Below, in pieces: positions 16,992-26,254 of a DNA stretch of 64,000 nt. Location: contig NZ_KB903487.1 in assembly GCF_000379765.1 (NCBI RefSeq), forward strand, positions 248,001 to 312,000. Reading direction: 5' to 3'. The translations under genes and the position numbers were made by a program. The DNA comes from Flexithrix dorotheae DSM 6795. GTDB taxonomy: Bacteria; Bacteroidota; Bacteroidia; Cytophagales; Flammeovirgaceae. The notes below the pieces were generated by a model that was given only the letters and a program-made list of their open reading frames with translations, was not told where the DNA came from and made no database searches. How positions within the stretch are numbered: the first letter of the stretch is position 1; every line of letters begins with the position of its first letter.

Positions 16992-18206
16992 TTATTCATA
17001 TTCTAATTCTCCCTTTCTCCATTTGGATACTTGTGTGAAGTAAACCTTTTTATATTGAGGGGATCTGTTTAATTCGTAATGATTTCCACTAAAAATATTA
17101 TTCCTCTTGAAAAACTCAAAGGTTACCCGATCTCTTTTCTTGCCCAGAAAATACACCCATCTTTCCCCATTTTCCACTTCATAAGTTTCATCCGGTCTGC
17201 CAAAAACGATATAAATCATTCCTTTATCTGTTTTCCAGCCCTCCTTATAAGTAGTGAAATTTTTATTGGCATAAGCCACCCTTTGATAGTAGGTTTTGAT
17301 TAACCTCTTGGCATTTTCCACGCTACCTCCCGAATTTATCCAAAAATTATCCAGTACTGATTTTTTGTCTCTTGCGGTTAGAAAAGACTGGATTTCTTTA
17401 TCAGTTGAAATATAAATCATGGATTTAGCAATTTTTTCCACATTGCTAAATTTAGGATAATCCTTGTCCACAACTATAAAGCCTATTCCAATTGTAGAGG
17501 AGGAATCAGATTGGGCAAAGTACAAGGTTTTTTTATCCAGGGTAAATGGCTGATTGCTTTTTACCACAATCATGGAATCTACCCTGAGTTCTCTTGCTCC
17601 ACTTCCAATTCCATTTCCCATGGGCGGGGCAGCAGGTAAAAATTCATAATCGAAACGGGTGATATAGATTGGGAAATCTCCGTTCAGATCTGGAAAAGAA
17701 ATAGAATCCCCTTCCATTACATAAGTATTATGGTTTTTATTGGAAAGGTTTTTTAATCCGAATGATACGGAATTTGCTGTTTTTGCTTCTGAGAGAATGG
17801 CTTGTTTTTCAATCACATCATTGGTTTTCATATCCCTGATGATAATTTTTAGCACCGAGCCAGGTTGATTGTCTTTGTCAATGGAAAAATTGAAATAAAA
17901 TGTACTATTGATTTTTTCCACACTGGTTTCTCCTAAATCAATTTTCTTTTCTAAAACTACCTTCCCCTGAGATTCAATGAGATAATTAATTTCTACCTGA
18001 TCGGGCGTATTTGAATTAGATAAACGGCTGATTTCGAAAGCTACTTCCACTCTCTTGGTTGATCCAAGGTCTATAAGATTAATACTGCAATAGATAGGGT
18101 TTGCGATATAATGATTTTCGCTTTTCAGTACTCCGGCCAGGCAGTTTACCGAAATACACTGTATAATCACTAATGAAAAATATAATAGACTTTTTGTTTG
18201 TTTCAT
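16992..18206 (-). CDS. GWxTD domain-containing exported protein
   Basis: This 404-residue protein has an N-terminal signal peptide (hydrophobic core about residues 6-22, LAGV) and a C-terminal GWxTD domain: GWKTDKGMIYIVFGRPDETYEVENGERWVYF about residues 325-355. The middle is a beta-rich region. GWxTD proteins are widespread in Bacteroidota, often annotated as periplasmic or outer-membrane associated, with no settled function. The N-terminal Cys (about residue 18-23, N-CLAG) could be a lipobox, but it does not fit well. No linked partner gene is next to it; the divergent methyltransferase lies 392 bases upstream. Confidence 0.82.
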   Translation of the reverse strand: MKQTKSLLYFSLVIIQCISVNCLAGVLKSENHYIANPIYCSINLIDLGSTKRVEVAFEISRLSNSNTPDQVEINYLIESQGKVVLEKKIDLGETSVEKINSTFYFNFSIDKDNQPGSVLKIIIRDMKTNDVIEKQAILSEAKTANSVSFGLKNLSNKNHNTYVMEGDSISFPDLNGDFPIYITRFDYEFLPAAPPMGNGIGSGARELRVDSMIVVKSNQPFTLDKKTLYFAQSDSSSTIGIGFIVVDKDYPKFSNVEKIAKSMIYISTDKEIQSFLTARDKKSVLDNFWINSGGSVENAKRLIKTYYQRVAYANKNFTTYKEGWKTDKGMIYIVFGRPDETYEVENGERWVYFLGKKRDRVTFEFFKRNNIFSGNHYELNRSPQYKKVYFTQVSKWRKGELEYE

Positions 18207-18598
18207 TTTTTGCTGATTTGAATAACTGGTTCTATATCCCTAAAGGCAATTTTTTGAGGACTCTCTTCATAAAAAGTATGAAGCTCTCATGGTTAGGACA
18301 CTAAAACACAAGGAAAAGTGATATAGAATTCAATTTTGAAAAATTTCTGGATTTTTTACCGTTTCATTACTGGAGGAAATGATAAAAAATTCAGAAAAGT
18401 AGAATTGCTGGTCCTTCATTGCAAAATAACCTATTTTTGCTCAAATTTTTATATCCAATTGAAAATTGGTAAAAGTCGTGCAAAATACCGCACAACTATT
18501 TTTTAACTTGTTGAATTTTAAGCGTTTATAGCATTCCTGTTTTTTGGATTACTATTGCAGATGATTTTAATTCATTTTTTTAAAGCACTGATTTAAAA
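18207..18598. other. 392-base divergent intergenic region
   Basis: This gap separates the divergent GWxTD and methyltransferase genes and holds no convincing ORF. A TATTTTTG element at 18432-18439 may be a -7 box for the methyltransferase, with a TTG at 18405-18407 and a slightly long spacing of 24 bases. A short inverted repeat GTGC/GCAC flanks AAAATACC near 18478-18493. Confidence 0.4.
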
Positions 18599-19369
18599 AT
18601 GTTTAGCACAACGGAAATTACCTCACATGAAGATCAAAGTGATAATGTAATCCATCAAAGACTATTTTATGCCTATGTAAAGGCAGCAGAAATAATTTCT
18701 GGTGATGTTTTGGAAATTGGATGTGGTGCGGGAAGGGGATTACAGCTTTTGGCTGAAAAATGTGACAATTACACCGCAATTGATAAAAATAAAGCGTTGC
18801 TGGATTTACATCAGAAAGCATATCCTGACTTTAAGTTTATTCACGAAAATATTCCGCCATTAAGTTTTTTAGAAGATAATTCATTTGATTTTGTGATTTC
18901 ATTTCAGGTGATTGAGCATATTTATGATGATAATCTCTTCGTCAGGGAAATTCAGCGGGTTTTGAAGCCCGGAGGAAAAGCGATTATCACTACACCAAAT
19001 ATCAAACTTTCACTTACGAGAAATCCCTGGCATGTAAGAGAGTACACGGCAACTCAGCTGGAGGAGTTGATGGGAAAACATTTCGGGGAAGTGGATTTGA
19101 AAGGAATAACTGGAAGTGAAAAAGTGATAGATTATTATGAAAGTAATAAAGAATCAGTAAGAAAAATTACCCGTTTTGATATTTTCAATTTGCAATACAG
19201 ATTGCCCAGACAGGTTTTACAGGTGCCTTATGATATTCTAAACAGACTCAATAGAAAATCTCTTCAAAAGAAAAATAATCAGTTGGTTCTGGATGTCACT
19301 ATTGAAGACTACCTGGTTTCCGATCGGGCTGATGACTGCTTCGATTTCTTTTGTATTGCAAAAAAATAG
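18599..19369 (+). CDS. SAM-dependent methyltransferase (class I)
   Basis: This 256-residue protein carries class I methyltransferase motifs: motif I VLEIGCGAGRGLQLL (about residues 37-51), an acidic residue in YTAIDKNKALL, FDFVISFQVIEHI for motif IV, and VLKPGGKAIITTPN (about 122-135). It resembles small-molecule or polysaccharide-associated methyltransferases annotated as ubiquinone/ArsM-type, but the substrate cannot be assigned. A strong bidirectional terminator lies directly downstream. Confidence 0.85.
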   Translation: MFSTTEITSHEDQSDNVIHQRLFYAYVKAAEIISGDVLEIGCGAGRGLQLLAEKCDNYTAIDKNKALLDLHQKAYPDFKFIHENIPPLSFLEDNSFDFVISFQVIEHIYDDNLFVREIQRVLKPGGKAIITTPNIKLSLTRNPWHVREYTATQLEELMGKHFGEVDLKGITGSEKVIDYYESNKESVRKITRFDIFNLQYRLPRQVLQVPYDILNRLNRKSLQKKNNQLVLDVTIEDYLVSDRADDCFDFFCIAKK

Positions 19370-19382
19370 ATATTATTCTACA

Positions 19383-19426
19383 AAAAAGGATCGAATTTAC
19401 TGGCTTCGACAAATTCGATCCTTTTT
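19383..19426. terminator. Bidirectional rho-independent terminator
   Basis: A 16-base perfect stem (AAAAAGGATCGAATTT at 19383-19398, its complement at 19411-19426) surrounds a 12-base loop. A/T tracts on both sides allow termination of the plus-strand methyltransferase and the minus-strand kinase. Confidence 0.85.
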
Positions 19427-19454
19427 AATGTACGGCCTTCCACTATTATAAATC

Positions 19455-21479
19455 CTAGACCTGATCCAACTCTTTTTGAAGACTCTCCATTACAAAATCC
19501 AGGTTATAGATTATTTTTTCTTTTTCTGCCTGTATTTTTTCAGAATTTGGCGGTTCCTCTTTTAATTTTCCCCTTAAGGCCAATATATCATCATCCAGCC
19601 ACTTTAGCCCTAGTGTAATCAAACTGGGACGGATTTTATGGCAAATCTCACTTATTTTTTCATGTTCGGATTTGTCAATCGACTCATCAAACTCTTCCTT
19701 AAATTGTTTATAATCTTCAATAGTCAACTCAAGAAGTTCAGCATAAAATGAAGCATCATTTTCCACCATTCTTTTAAACCTTCCAAATTTAATTTCCCCT
19801 CTTTGTGCTTCTTTTTCTTCTTCTTTTTCCTCTTTATTTCCACCAGCAATTTTCCCTGAAGAGAAGGTTTGAATAGTACCATAAAGCATTTCAGGTTTAA
19901 ATGGCTTCATTACGAAGTCATTCATCCCAGCCTTAAGCACTTTTTCCCTTTCTCCGGATAAAGTAGAGGCTGTGAGCGCAATGATAGGAATTTCCTGGTA
20001 ATAGGGTTGAGGCAAGCTCCTGATCTGTTTGGTGGCTTCATAACCATCCATTTCAGGCATTTGAATATCCATTAGGATAATCTTGAAAGAGCGGTCTGTT
20101 TTAAGAATTTCCAAGGCTTCTACACCATTGTTGGCAAAAGTCACTTCCGCATTCCAACCGGTAAGGAATTTCTTGGCAATAGCCTGGTTAAATTTATTAT
20201 CTTCCACTACCAGAATATTCAGCCCTTCCAGGTCTTTGAGTTCATCTTGGCTTTTGATGGTAAGCCTTTCATCTTCAATTACCTTATCACTTTTTCGGAA
20301 ATTTATTTGAAATTTAAAGGCAGAACCTTTTCCTACTTCACTTTCTACAATAATTTCTCCACCGTGAAGGCCCACTAGCTTTTTGGTAATTCCCAGGCCT
20401 AAACCAGTCCCACCATACTTTCGGGTAGTATCCGTACTTGCCTGAGAAAAATCTTCAAAAATTTTATTGATCATTTCTTCGGAAATTCCTATTCCCGAAT
20501 CCTGGATGATAAAAAGCAAATCAACTTCATCGTCTCTCTCTTTTATTTTTTTTACGGTAGTTCTCACAAAACCATATTCCGTAAACTTTACAGCATTACT
20601 CAGAAGGTTGGTGATAATTTGCCCAAGCCTTACCTGGTCTCCAACAATAAAATCAGGTAACTGATCGTCAAAATCCAACTCCAGATCAAGCCCTTTATCC
20701 GAAACTTTGGTATCCAGGGTTTTGTGTATTCCCCTGATCAGGTTTTTTAAATTGAAATCGGTGGACTCCAGCTCAATTTTACCCGCCTCAATTTTAGAGA
20801 GATCCAGGATATCATTAATTAAAACAAGGAGATTGTTGGCTGAAATTTCAAGAATCTCGATACTGTCGAGATGTTCCTGAGGGATATCGGCCATTTTCAG
20901 CAAGTTAGAAACCCCTACAATCGCATTAAGGGGCGTACGAATTTCATGACTCATGGTAGAAAGAAACAGCTCCTTGGCCCTTGAAGCTTCTTCTGCTTTT
21001 TCTTTAGCTTCTAGAAGCTCAGCAGTTCTTTCTTTTATTTTATCCTCCAGATTGGCATTTATTTGTTTGAGTTCATTGACCAGGGATAGGTTATCCTTCC
21101 TTAATTGATAAGTTTCCAAAGCCTTATCAATAGTAAGTTTCATTTCCTCCCTGTTCCACGGCTTAACAATATACCTATAAATCGCACATTTATTCAGGGC
21201 ACGAATAATATCTTCAATGTCGCTAAATCCTGTAAGGATAATCCTGACTGGTTCGGGGTAATCATGAAGAATTCTTTCTAAAAATTCCACACCAGTCATT
21301 TTAGGCATTCGCTGGTCGGTAATGATCAAATGAATTTCATTTTCTTTGAGCACTTCCAGGCCTTCCATGCCCGATTTGGCGATAAATATTTTGTAAAATT
21401 GTTTGAAGGCAGCTCTGAAAATTCTCAGGTTGCTTTCCTCATCATCCAGGTAAAGTATATTATATTTATGGTCTTTCAT
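19455..21479 (-). CDS. Hybrid histidine kinase REC-HisKA-HATPase-REC-HPt
   Basis: This 674-residue protein begins with a receiver domain (phospho-acceptor D55 in IITDQRMP), then a coiled coil (about 130-175), a HisKA domain (H178 in SHEIRTPL), a HATPase domain (N-box NLLSNAVKF near 291, G-boxes DSGIGIS and GGTGLGLG), a second receiver (D471 in LMDIQMPEMDG), and an HPt-like tail (H614 in EICHKIRPSL). No membrane segment or sensing domain is present, so it is cytoplasmic and probably driven by phosphorylation of the first receiver. It lacks an adjacent output regulator, making it an orphan phosphorelay protein. Confidence 0.9.
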   Translation of the reverse strand: MKDHKYNILYLDDEESNLRIFRAAFKQFYKIFIAKSGMEGLEVLKENEIHLIITDQRMPKMTGVEFLERILHDYPEPVRIILTGFSDIEDIIRALNKCAIYRYIVKPWNREEMKLTIDKALETYQLRKDNLSLVNELKQINANLEDKIKERTAELLEAKEKAEEASRAKELFLSTMSHEIRTPLNAIVGVSNLLKMADIPQEHLDSIEILEISANNLLVLINDILDLSKIEAGKIELESTDFNLKNLIRGIHKTLDTKVSDKGLDLELDFDDQLPDFIVGDQVRLGQIITNLLSNAVKFTEYGFVRTTVKKIKERDDEVDLLFIIQDSGIGISEEMINKIFEDFSQASTDTTRKYGGTGLGLGITKKLVGLHGGEIIVESEVGKGSAFKFQINFRKSDKVIEDERLTIKSQDELKDLEGLNILVVEDNKFNQAIAKKFLTGWNAEVTFANNGVEALEILKTDRSFKIILMDIQMPEMDGYEATKQIRSLPQPYYQEIPIIALTASTLSGEREKVLKAGMNDFVMKPFKPEMLYGTIQTFSSGKIAGGNKEEKEEEKEAQRGEIKFGRFKRMVENDASFYAELLELTIEDYKQFKEEFDESIDKSEHEKISEICHKIRPSLITLGLKWLDDDILALRGKLKEEPPNSEKIQAEKEKIIYNLDFVMESLQKELDQV

Positions 21480-21834
21480 TCTATTATTGAAGACTTATCC
21501 GATAATTAATATTGAAGTTAAAAAAAAATAAGAATAATTATAATGAATTGCCAATGGATTTCAATCAGGGTGTAAAGTAAATTCCTGATATTTGAAAGGA
21601 AGGGAAATTTCATGTATAAAAAATCTTATTCAGGTAAAAAACAGCCTGATAAATTAATGGCTGAAGATAATCAAGAATTACAAATTCATAAATAAATTTG
21701 ATTTTCTCCCAATAAAAACCCTAAAATATCCATAGATAGCTTCTTGCCAAAGAAATTGATTAAATTTGCAAAAGGAAAGTAGGATGAAAACAAAACCGTA
21801 CTTCATGTAGTTAAAAAATTAAAAGGGCCTTATT
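21480..21834. other. 355-base divergent intergenic region
   Basis: This AT-rich gap lies between the divergent kinase and Fur-family genes. It has no ORF of note. TAAATTTG at 21761-21768 matches the -7 consensus and may drive the fur gene; an upstream TTG at 21744-21746 is too close for a clean -33 element. Confidence 0.4.
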
Positions 21835-22248
21835 ATGAATTCAAGAGAACTTCTTTCACATCATAAATTAAGAATTACAAATAGCAGATGCACCATTTTG
21901 GATATTTTTATGGATGCTGAGGCGGCTCTTTCCGAATATAATATTGAAAAACAATTGGAAGGGCAATGCGACAGAGTTACTATTTACAGGACTTTGAAGA
22001 CTTTTTTGGACAATGGTATTGTGCATAAAGTTCTGGACGAAGGGAATATTGTGAAATATGCCGTGTGTGGGACTGATTGCGAACCAGCATTACACAATCA
22101 CGAACATGTACATTTCAAATGTCAAACCTGTGGTGATACCATTTGCCTGGATAACATTCCTATCCAAAAAATTAAACTTCCGAATGGATATACCAAGGAG
22201 GAGGCCAACCTGCTTATACTCGGCACTTGCGTGAAATGTAACAATTAA
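21835..22248 (+). CDS. Fur-family metal-responsive regulator
   Basis: This 137-residue protein has an N-terminal winged helix (LRITNSRCTILDIFMD; RVTIYRTLKTFLDNGIVHKV about residues 46-65) and a C-terminal metal-binding dimerisation domain with HNHEHVHFKC, CQTC (about 99-102) and CVKC near the end. Both CxxC pairs suggest the structural zinc site of Fur, Zur or PerR. The exact metal cannot be told; HNHEHVHF is the sensory region. It would repress or activate metal or oxidative-stress genes; no iron or zinc uptake gene is next to it. Confidence 0.85.
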   Translation: MNSRELLSHHKLRITNSRCTILDIFMDAEAALSEYNIEKQLEGQCDRVTIYRTLKTFLDNGIVHKVLDEGNIVKYAVCGTDCEPALHNHEHVHFKCQTCGDTICLDNIPIQKIKLPNGYTKEEANLLILGTCVKCNN

Positions 22249-22251
22249 TTT

Positions 22252-23694
22252 TTAGGCATTCCTTCTTGTAGCGACTATCCCCAGCGTGATCAAAATAACT
22301 ACCAGGCTGATATTTGCACCTATAGTGAACCAATAAGGGGTATTTCTATTGGAAAGATTGTTGCTGGCATTGTCGATTTCTTCGTAAAATCCTGTAGGAC
22401 CGCTTGAGGAAATGATATTTTCCTTTTTGCTTTCGCCAATGACCTGCACAATTAAATCAGATTCAAGGGTTTCATATTTTCCTGTTTTCGTATTAAAATA
22501 CACCCATTTAAAATAGTCTGAAAGATTATATTCTCCAGGTTCTCTAGGCTGAATCTGATAACGGAAACTTTTATATCCGAATACCCTGTTGTTTGCCCTG
22601 TTTACTTTTTGGCTGATGGCTGGTGGGTAAAAATCAAAATCTTTTCCTTTTGGTAATAAGATGGGTTTAATCGCAGCTACATTTCCCTCTCCCGATATAG
22701 TAAATTGATATTGGTAACTCTTGCCAGTTTCAAGGATATTGGCACTAATTTTTTCATTTAATTGGTAGTTACCCACATTCACCATGGATTTTAGTGGGTT
22801 TTCAGGTAGGTCCATCACAGTGATGTTAATGGGCTTCGAATAGAAATTTTTATAATCCTCCTGCATGTTCCTGCCAAAGAATGAAGGGTTTTTCGCCACT
22901 TTGTATTTAATCATTTTGAGCCCTGCAGAAGGAATTTCAATATCTTTGCTGGTAAGTGGGAAAAATGAAGCCTGGTAGATTTTATATTGCGTATATTGTT
23001 TTCCGTTGAGCGTAATATATTCCGGGTTTATCTGATCAATACCAAAGTTTTCCTCCCAACAATTATCAGGTTTTACTTTTTTTAATATTTCACCAAGCTG
23101 GTCGCTGATTTTATAAAAATCCATTTTTGCCCGGTTTTTAAGGGAGATATAGAAAGAAATGCTTAAATTAAATGATTCACCTACATAAATCTTCTTTTTA
23201 TTAGAGGTAATAGCAAAGAAAGCATCGTCCTGCACATTTACAAACTGCTGATTATCATTGTCTCTTCCTGCTCCCCAAAACTCTGCAAAGGGATCCTGCT
23301 TTTGTTGATTTACTGCCGGGCCTACTTTTATGGTAGTACCGGGAGAGCTTACTTTTTTCCCATTTATTTCCATAGAAAATGCTTGGAGTACAAAAGTCCC
23401 CTGACCAGTAGGAAGGTAATTTTGAGTAACACTTTCCTTGGAAGAAATTTTTCCATTAACGTAATTAGTTGCTTTTGAGGAAGATGTGCCTTGTTGGATA
23501 AACCCGGCTATTTCCGGAAAAGGAGAGTTTTCAACAAACCTTTCATTCTCTACCGTAAAGGTAATTTGAAAAGTTTCATTTACCCCAATTGTTGCCCTAC
23601 CAAGTTTTATCGAAATATTTTGGCAATAGGCTTCAATATGAACGATACTTAATATTGAAAAAATTAAAACCGAGGTAACTTTTGAATAATTCAT
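22252..23694 (-). CDS. BatD-like membrane protein (oxygen tolerance/aerotolerance family)
   Basis: This 480-residue protein has a signal peptide (residues 1-24, ending YCQ), a large extracytoplasmic domain with paired beta-sandwich repeats (FAEFWG; SFYISLKNRAKMDFYK; PSFFGRNM), and one C-terminal membrane helix (about 452-474). This layout matches BatD. In Bacteroidota BatD normally sits beside BatA/B/C and MoxR genes; here none of them are present. It is likely anchored in the inner membrane facing the periplasm, with an uncertain role in stress tolerance. Confidence 0.8.
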   Translation of the reverse strand: MNYSKVTSVLIFSILSIVHIEAYCQNISIKLGRATIGVNETFQITFTVENERFVENSPFPEIAGFIQQGTSSSKATNYVNGKISSKESVTQNYLPTGQGTFVLQAFSMEINGKKVSSPGTTIKVGPAVNQQKQDPFAEFWGAGRDNDNQQFVNVQDDAFFAITSNKKKIYVGESFNLSISFYISLKNRAKMDFYKISDQLGEILKKVKPDNCWEENFGIDQINPEYITLNGKQYTQYKIYQASFFPLTSKDIEIPSAGLKMIKYKVAKNPSFFGRNMQEDYKNFYSKPINITVMDLPENPLKSMVNVGNYQLNEKISANILETGKSYQYQFTISGEGNVAAIKPILLPKGKDFDFYPPAISQKVNRANNRVFGYKSFRYQIQPREPGEYNLSDYFKWVYFNTKTGKYETLESDLIVQVIGESKKENIISSSGPTGFYEEIDNASNNLSNRNTPYWFTIGANISLVVILITLGIVATRRNA

Positions 23695-23830
23695 AGAACT
23701 AATTGGATTTATGCCAGAACCTGATCGAAATCATATCCTATTTTTTTCAAATTTCAAGATAATTTTCTATCTTTTCTTTTCCTAATAACCATTTAACATT
23801 TGTTTAACAAATCAAAAAACACTAGTGCTT

Positions 23831-24034
23831 ATGTTAGAATACTTTAAAGTAATCCTGGAGAAAGTAAGCTTTGACGGTAAGCTTTTCGAGAAAGAGCTAA
23901 AGAAAGCAATCAACGCAATCATGTCAAACGAAGTAATGGAGTTGAAAAGATGGTGTACTTTAAGATTCGGAGCAAAATATTTGGCAGTAATTGAAAATTG
24001 TTTTCGTAAGCATCAGGAATTCATGGTGTGCTAG
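23831..24034 (+). CDS. Conserved-looking small helical protein
   Basis: A 67-residue frame from ATG 23831 (an in-frame GTG lies at 23825) encodes a mostly helical protein: MLEYFKVILEKVSFDGKLFE, ELKKAINAIM, WCTLRFGAKYLAVIENCFRK. I recall similar short proteins in other Cytophagales, but no function is known to me. It has two cysteines and no membrane segment. A strong terminator begins 25 bases after the stop codon, which supports an independently expressed gene. Confidence 0.75.
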   Translation: MLEYFKVILEKVSFDGKLFEKELKKAINAIMSNEVMELKRWCTLRFGAKYLAVIENCFRKHQEFMVC

Positions 24035-24058
24035 AAAACAACAAAAACAAACCCTATC

Positions 24059-24091
24059 AGGCATTAGTATCAAGCTAATGCCTTTTTTTTT
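24059..24091 (+). terminator. Rho-independent terminator after the small helical gene
   Basis: AGGCATTAG (24059-24067) pairs with CTAATGCCT (24075-24083) across a 7-base loop and is followed by nine T. Confidence 0.85.
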
Positions 24092-24176
24092 GCTATTTTC
24101 TTTTATGGGAGTAAAATTAATTAGAGATTTGCACTTAAGAATTGTAGCCATTTAAAATGGTTCTATTTACCATAAT

Positions 24177-24214
24177 AAAAAAAATCGCTTGTTAAGGATT
24201 TCCCTAACAAACGA
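24177..24214 (-). terminator. Probable minus-strand terminator (downstream of queG)
   Basis: TCGnTTGTTA and its partner TAACAAnCGA form a stem with one mismatch; the minus strand has eight T directly after it (plus-strand A-run 24177-24184). It lies about 180 bases after the queG stop codon on the minus strand, so termination would be distal. Confidence 0.5.
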
Positions 24215-24235
24215 TATTTAAGATTTGAGTTAATA

Positions 24236-24262
24236 ACACTACTTCGTAGTGTATTTTTTTTT
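24236..24262 (+). terminator. Second hairpin-plus-T-run in the same gap
   Basis: ACACTAC pairs with GTAGTGT around a three-base loop (TTC), followed by A and a run of nine T. No plus-strand gene ends between the first terminator (24059-24091) and this one, so its target transcript is unclear; it may be a back-up terminator or end an untranslated RNA. Confidence 0.5.
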
Positions 24263-24394
24263 AACTCCTGGCAGCTGGATTTTTTAAGAGGCTATCACTA
24301 TGTAGGGTGGCTTCTTCCAGCTGTTTTGGTAAATTACCAAATCCAAAACCCCTATATCTAAAAAATATTGTCTGTTTTTCCCAGTCTTTGCCAC

Positions 24395-25336
24395 CTACAT
24401 TTCATTTTTGGCAAATTTGATATTTCTGCGCAGGCCCTCTACTTTTGTTCGTTTTACAGCTGATTTTTTGAAGACTTTTCTGAATGTTTCCTCGGTAAGT
24501 TCCTCCCATTCTTTTTTGGAAATTTGAGAAAGATCTGGGTGAGGCATAAACTCAGGCGTTTGATGAGGCCTGGAAAACCTGTTCCATGGACAAACATCCT
24601 GGCAAATGTCACATCCAAAAATCCAGTCTTGAAACTTTCCCTTAAATTCTGAGGGAATTTCCTCTTTCAGCTCTATTGTGAGATAAGAAATACATTTTGA
24701 CCCATCGACCACATATGGAATGGGAATCGCATCAGTGGGGCATGCATCCAGGCATCGGGTACAAGTGCCACAATAATCCTTCACAGGGCCGTCTGGTTCC
24801 AATTCCAGGTCTATAATTAATTCAGCCAAAAAATAAAAGCTGCCTGCAGATTTGTTAATAATCAGGGAATTTTTTCCTACCCAGCCCAGTCCGCTTTTTT
24901 CTGCCCATTTCCTTTCCATCACAGGGGCAGAATCTACGAATACGCGGCCTTCAATTTCTCCGATTTCCTCCTGAAGCTGCTTCACAAGCTCCTTTAAAAC
25001 CCGTTTGACCACAAAATGATAATCTTCCCCGTAAGCATACTTGGCTATTTTATAATTGTCATTTTTGCTCAGGTCTTTTTCCGGATAATAATTCCACATT
25101 AAAGAAACTACTGATTTCGCACCGGGAACCAGCTTGGTGGGGTCAAGTCTTTTATCGAAATGATTGGCCATATAATGCATTTGTCCATGCATGTCTTGCT
25201 TTAGCCAGTTTTCCAGTTTTGGAGCTTCTTCCTTCAGAAATTCAGCTTTGGAAATGCCGCAAAAATCAAAGCCCAGTGCCTTTGCTTTTGCTTTTAACAA
25301 CTGTGTGTTTTTCAATATGGTCGAATTATTTGGCAT
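24395..25336 (-). CDS. queG: Epoxyqueuosine reductase QueG
   Basis: The 313-residue protein has the QueG core ([51 protein letters not shown]) and two [4Fe-4S] motifs, [12 protein letters not shown] (about residues 190-201) and [11 protein letters not shown] (about 240-250). QueG uses cobalamin and the clusters to reduce epoxyqueuosine to queuosine in tRNA, the last step of the modification. Length is slightly shorter than the Escherichia coli enzyme, which has a C-terminal HEAT-like extension; short forms are common elsewhere. It stands alone and faces a convergent small gene. Confidence 0.93.
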   Translation of the reverse strand: MPNNSTILKNTQLLKAKAKALGFDFCGISKAEFLKEEAPKLENWLKQDMHGQMHYMANHFDKRLDPTKLVPGAKSVVSLMWNYYPEKDLSKNDNYKIAKYAYGEDYHFVVKRVLKELVKQLQEEIGEIEGRVFVDSAPVMERKWAEKSGLGWVGKNSLIINKSAGSFYFLAELIIDLELEPDGPVKDYCGTCTRCLDACPTDAIPIPYVVDGSKCISYLTIELKEEIPSEFKGKFQDWIFGCDICQDVCPWNRFSRPHQTPEFMPHPDLSQISKKEWEELTEETFRKVFKKSAVKRTKVEGLRRNIKFAKNEM

Positions 25337-25527
25337 TTTTCGATATTTCCTGAAAATAGTGCTACTTCAAATATCTGCAATAATATTCTGATTCCTGAAA
25401 TCAGTTTTATATTTGAAGATTTTAGATATTATAAGCAGTAAATTAAAGTTGGCCTTGTGTTTTTGGCCATAATTAGTAGAATTTAAATTATCAATAATGA
25501 AAATACAGGAACTTCAAAATTAAAGGA

Positions 25528-26250
25528 ATGATATTAGAAAGCCTTCCTGATTACTGGCAATGGGGACTCATCACGGTAGTTATTTTTGTTTTGCTCAGTA
25601 TTGCCTCAGGGAAAATTGATGTTTTGGGCGGATTAGTTGGCGGAATAATAGCCTTAATGATTTTTCTGGGAGGAGGATTTTACCTTATGGGTTTTCTTTT
25701 CATATTTTTTTTTCTAGGATCTTTTGCCTCCACCTGGAAAATGAAAAAAAAACAGAAACTTGGCCTGGCTGAAAAAAACAAGGGAAAAAGGTCTGTAGCT
25801 AATGCATTGGCCAATGGGGGCGTAGGAGCGCTCACTGCTTTTCTGGCCTGGGTATTTCCTGAACATTCTATGCTTTTTCAAGCCATGTGTGTGGCCAGTT
25901 TTGCCTCTGCCACTTCCGATACCTTTTCTTCAGAGTTTGGAAATATTTATGGACAAAGATTTATCAATATTCTTACTTTCAAAAAGGATGAAAGGGGAAA
26001 GGATGGGGTAATTAGTTTGGAGGGAAGTCTTTTTGGTGTAGTGGGCAGCCTGATTATTGCGCTTTTTTATTTATTGATTTTTCAATCCGGCCTATTCATT
26101 TTTACCTTAATTTTTATTTCGGGAATAATCGGAAATTTAACCGATTCAGTGCTTGGAGCAACCCTGCAGCAAAAAGGGTTATTAAATAATCATAGTGTGA
26201 ATTTTTTTAATACACTGGTGGCGGTGGTTTTTTGTATGGCATTATTTTGA
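25528..26250 (+). CDS. DUF92 family membrane protein
   Basis: This 240-residue membrane protein has about seven hydrophobic segments and the DUF92 marks: RSVANALANGGVGALTAF, ATSDTFSSEFG (about residues 129-139), and IGNLTDSVLGATLQ. Plant relatives (VTE6) phosphorylate phytyl phosphate; bacterial function is not established. The loop KKKQKLGLAEKNKGKRS is strongly basic, placing it in the cytoplasm. It is convergent with the potassium channel gene and ends four bases before that gene's stop codon. Confidence 0.83.
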   Translation: MILESLPDYWQWGLITVVIFVLLSIASGKIDVLGGLVGGIIALMIFLGGGFYLMGFLFIFFFLGSFASTWKMKKKQKLGLAEKNKGKRSVANALANGGVGALTAFLAWVFPEHSMLFQAMCVASFASATSDTFSSEFGNIYGQRFINILTFKKDERGKDGVISLEGSLFGVVGSLIIALFYLLIFQSGLFIFTLIFISGIIGNLTDSVLGATLQQKGLLNNHSVNFFNTLVAVVFCMALF

Positions 26251-26254
26251 AGAA

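Larger units (their letters stand above)
24035..24394. other. 360-base convergent intergenic region
   Basis: Between the small helical gene and queG I see three hairpins (described separately) and no ORF. The remaining sequence, 24265-24394, shows nothing that I can interpret. Confidence 0.5.

Noticed and set aside
18476-18495. GTGC-N8-GCAC inverted repeat upstream of the methyltransferase gene
   Set aside because: Only four-base arms; below the level expected to be meaningful in a 64-kb window.
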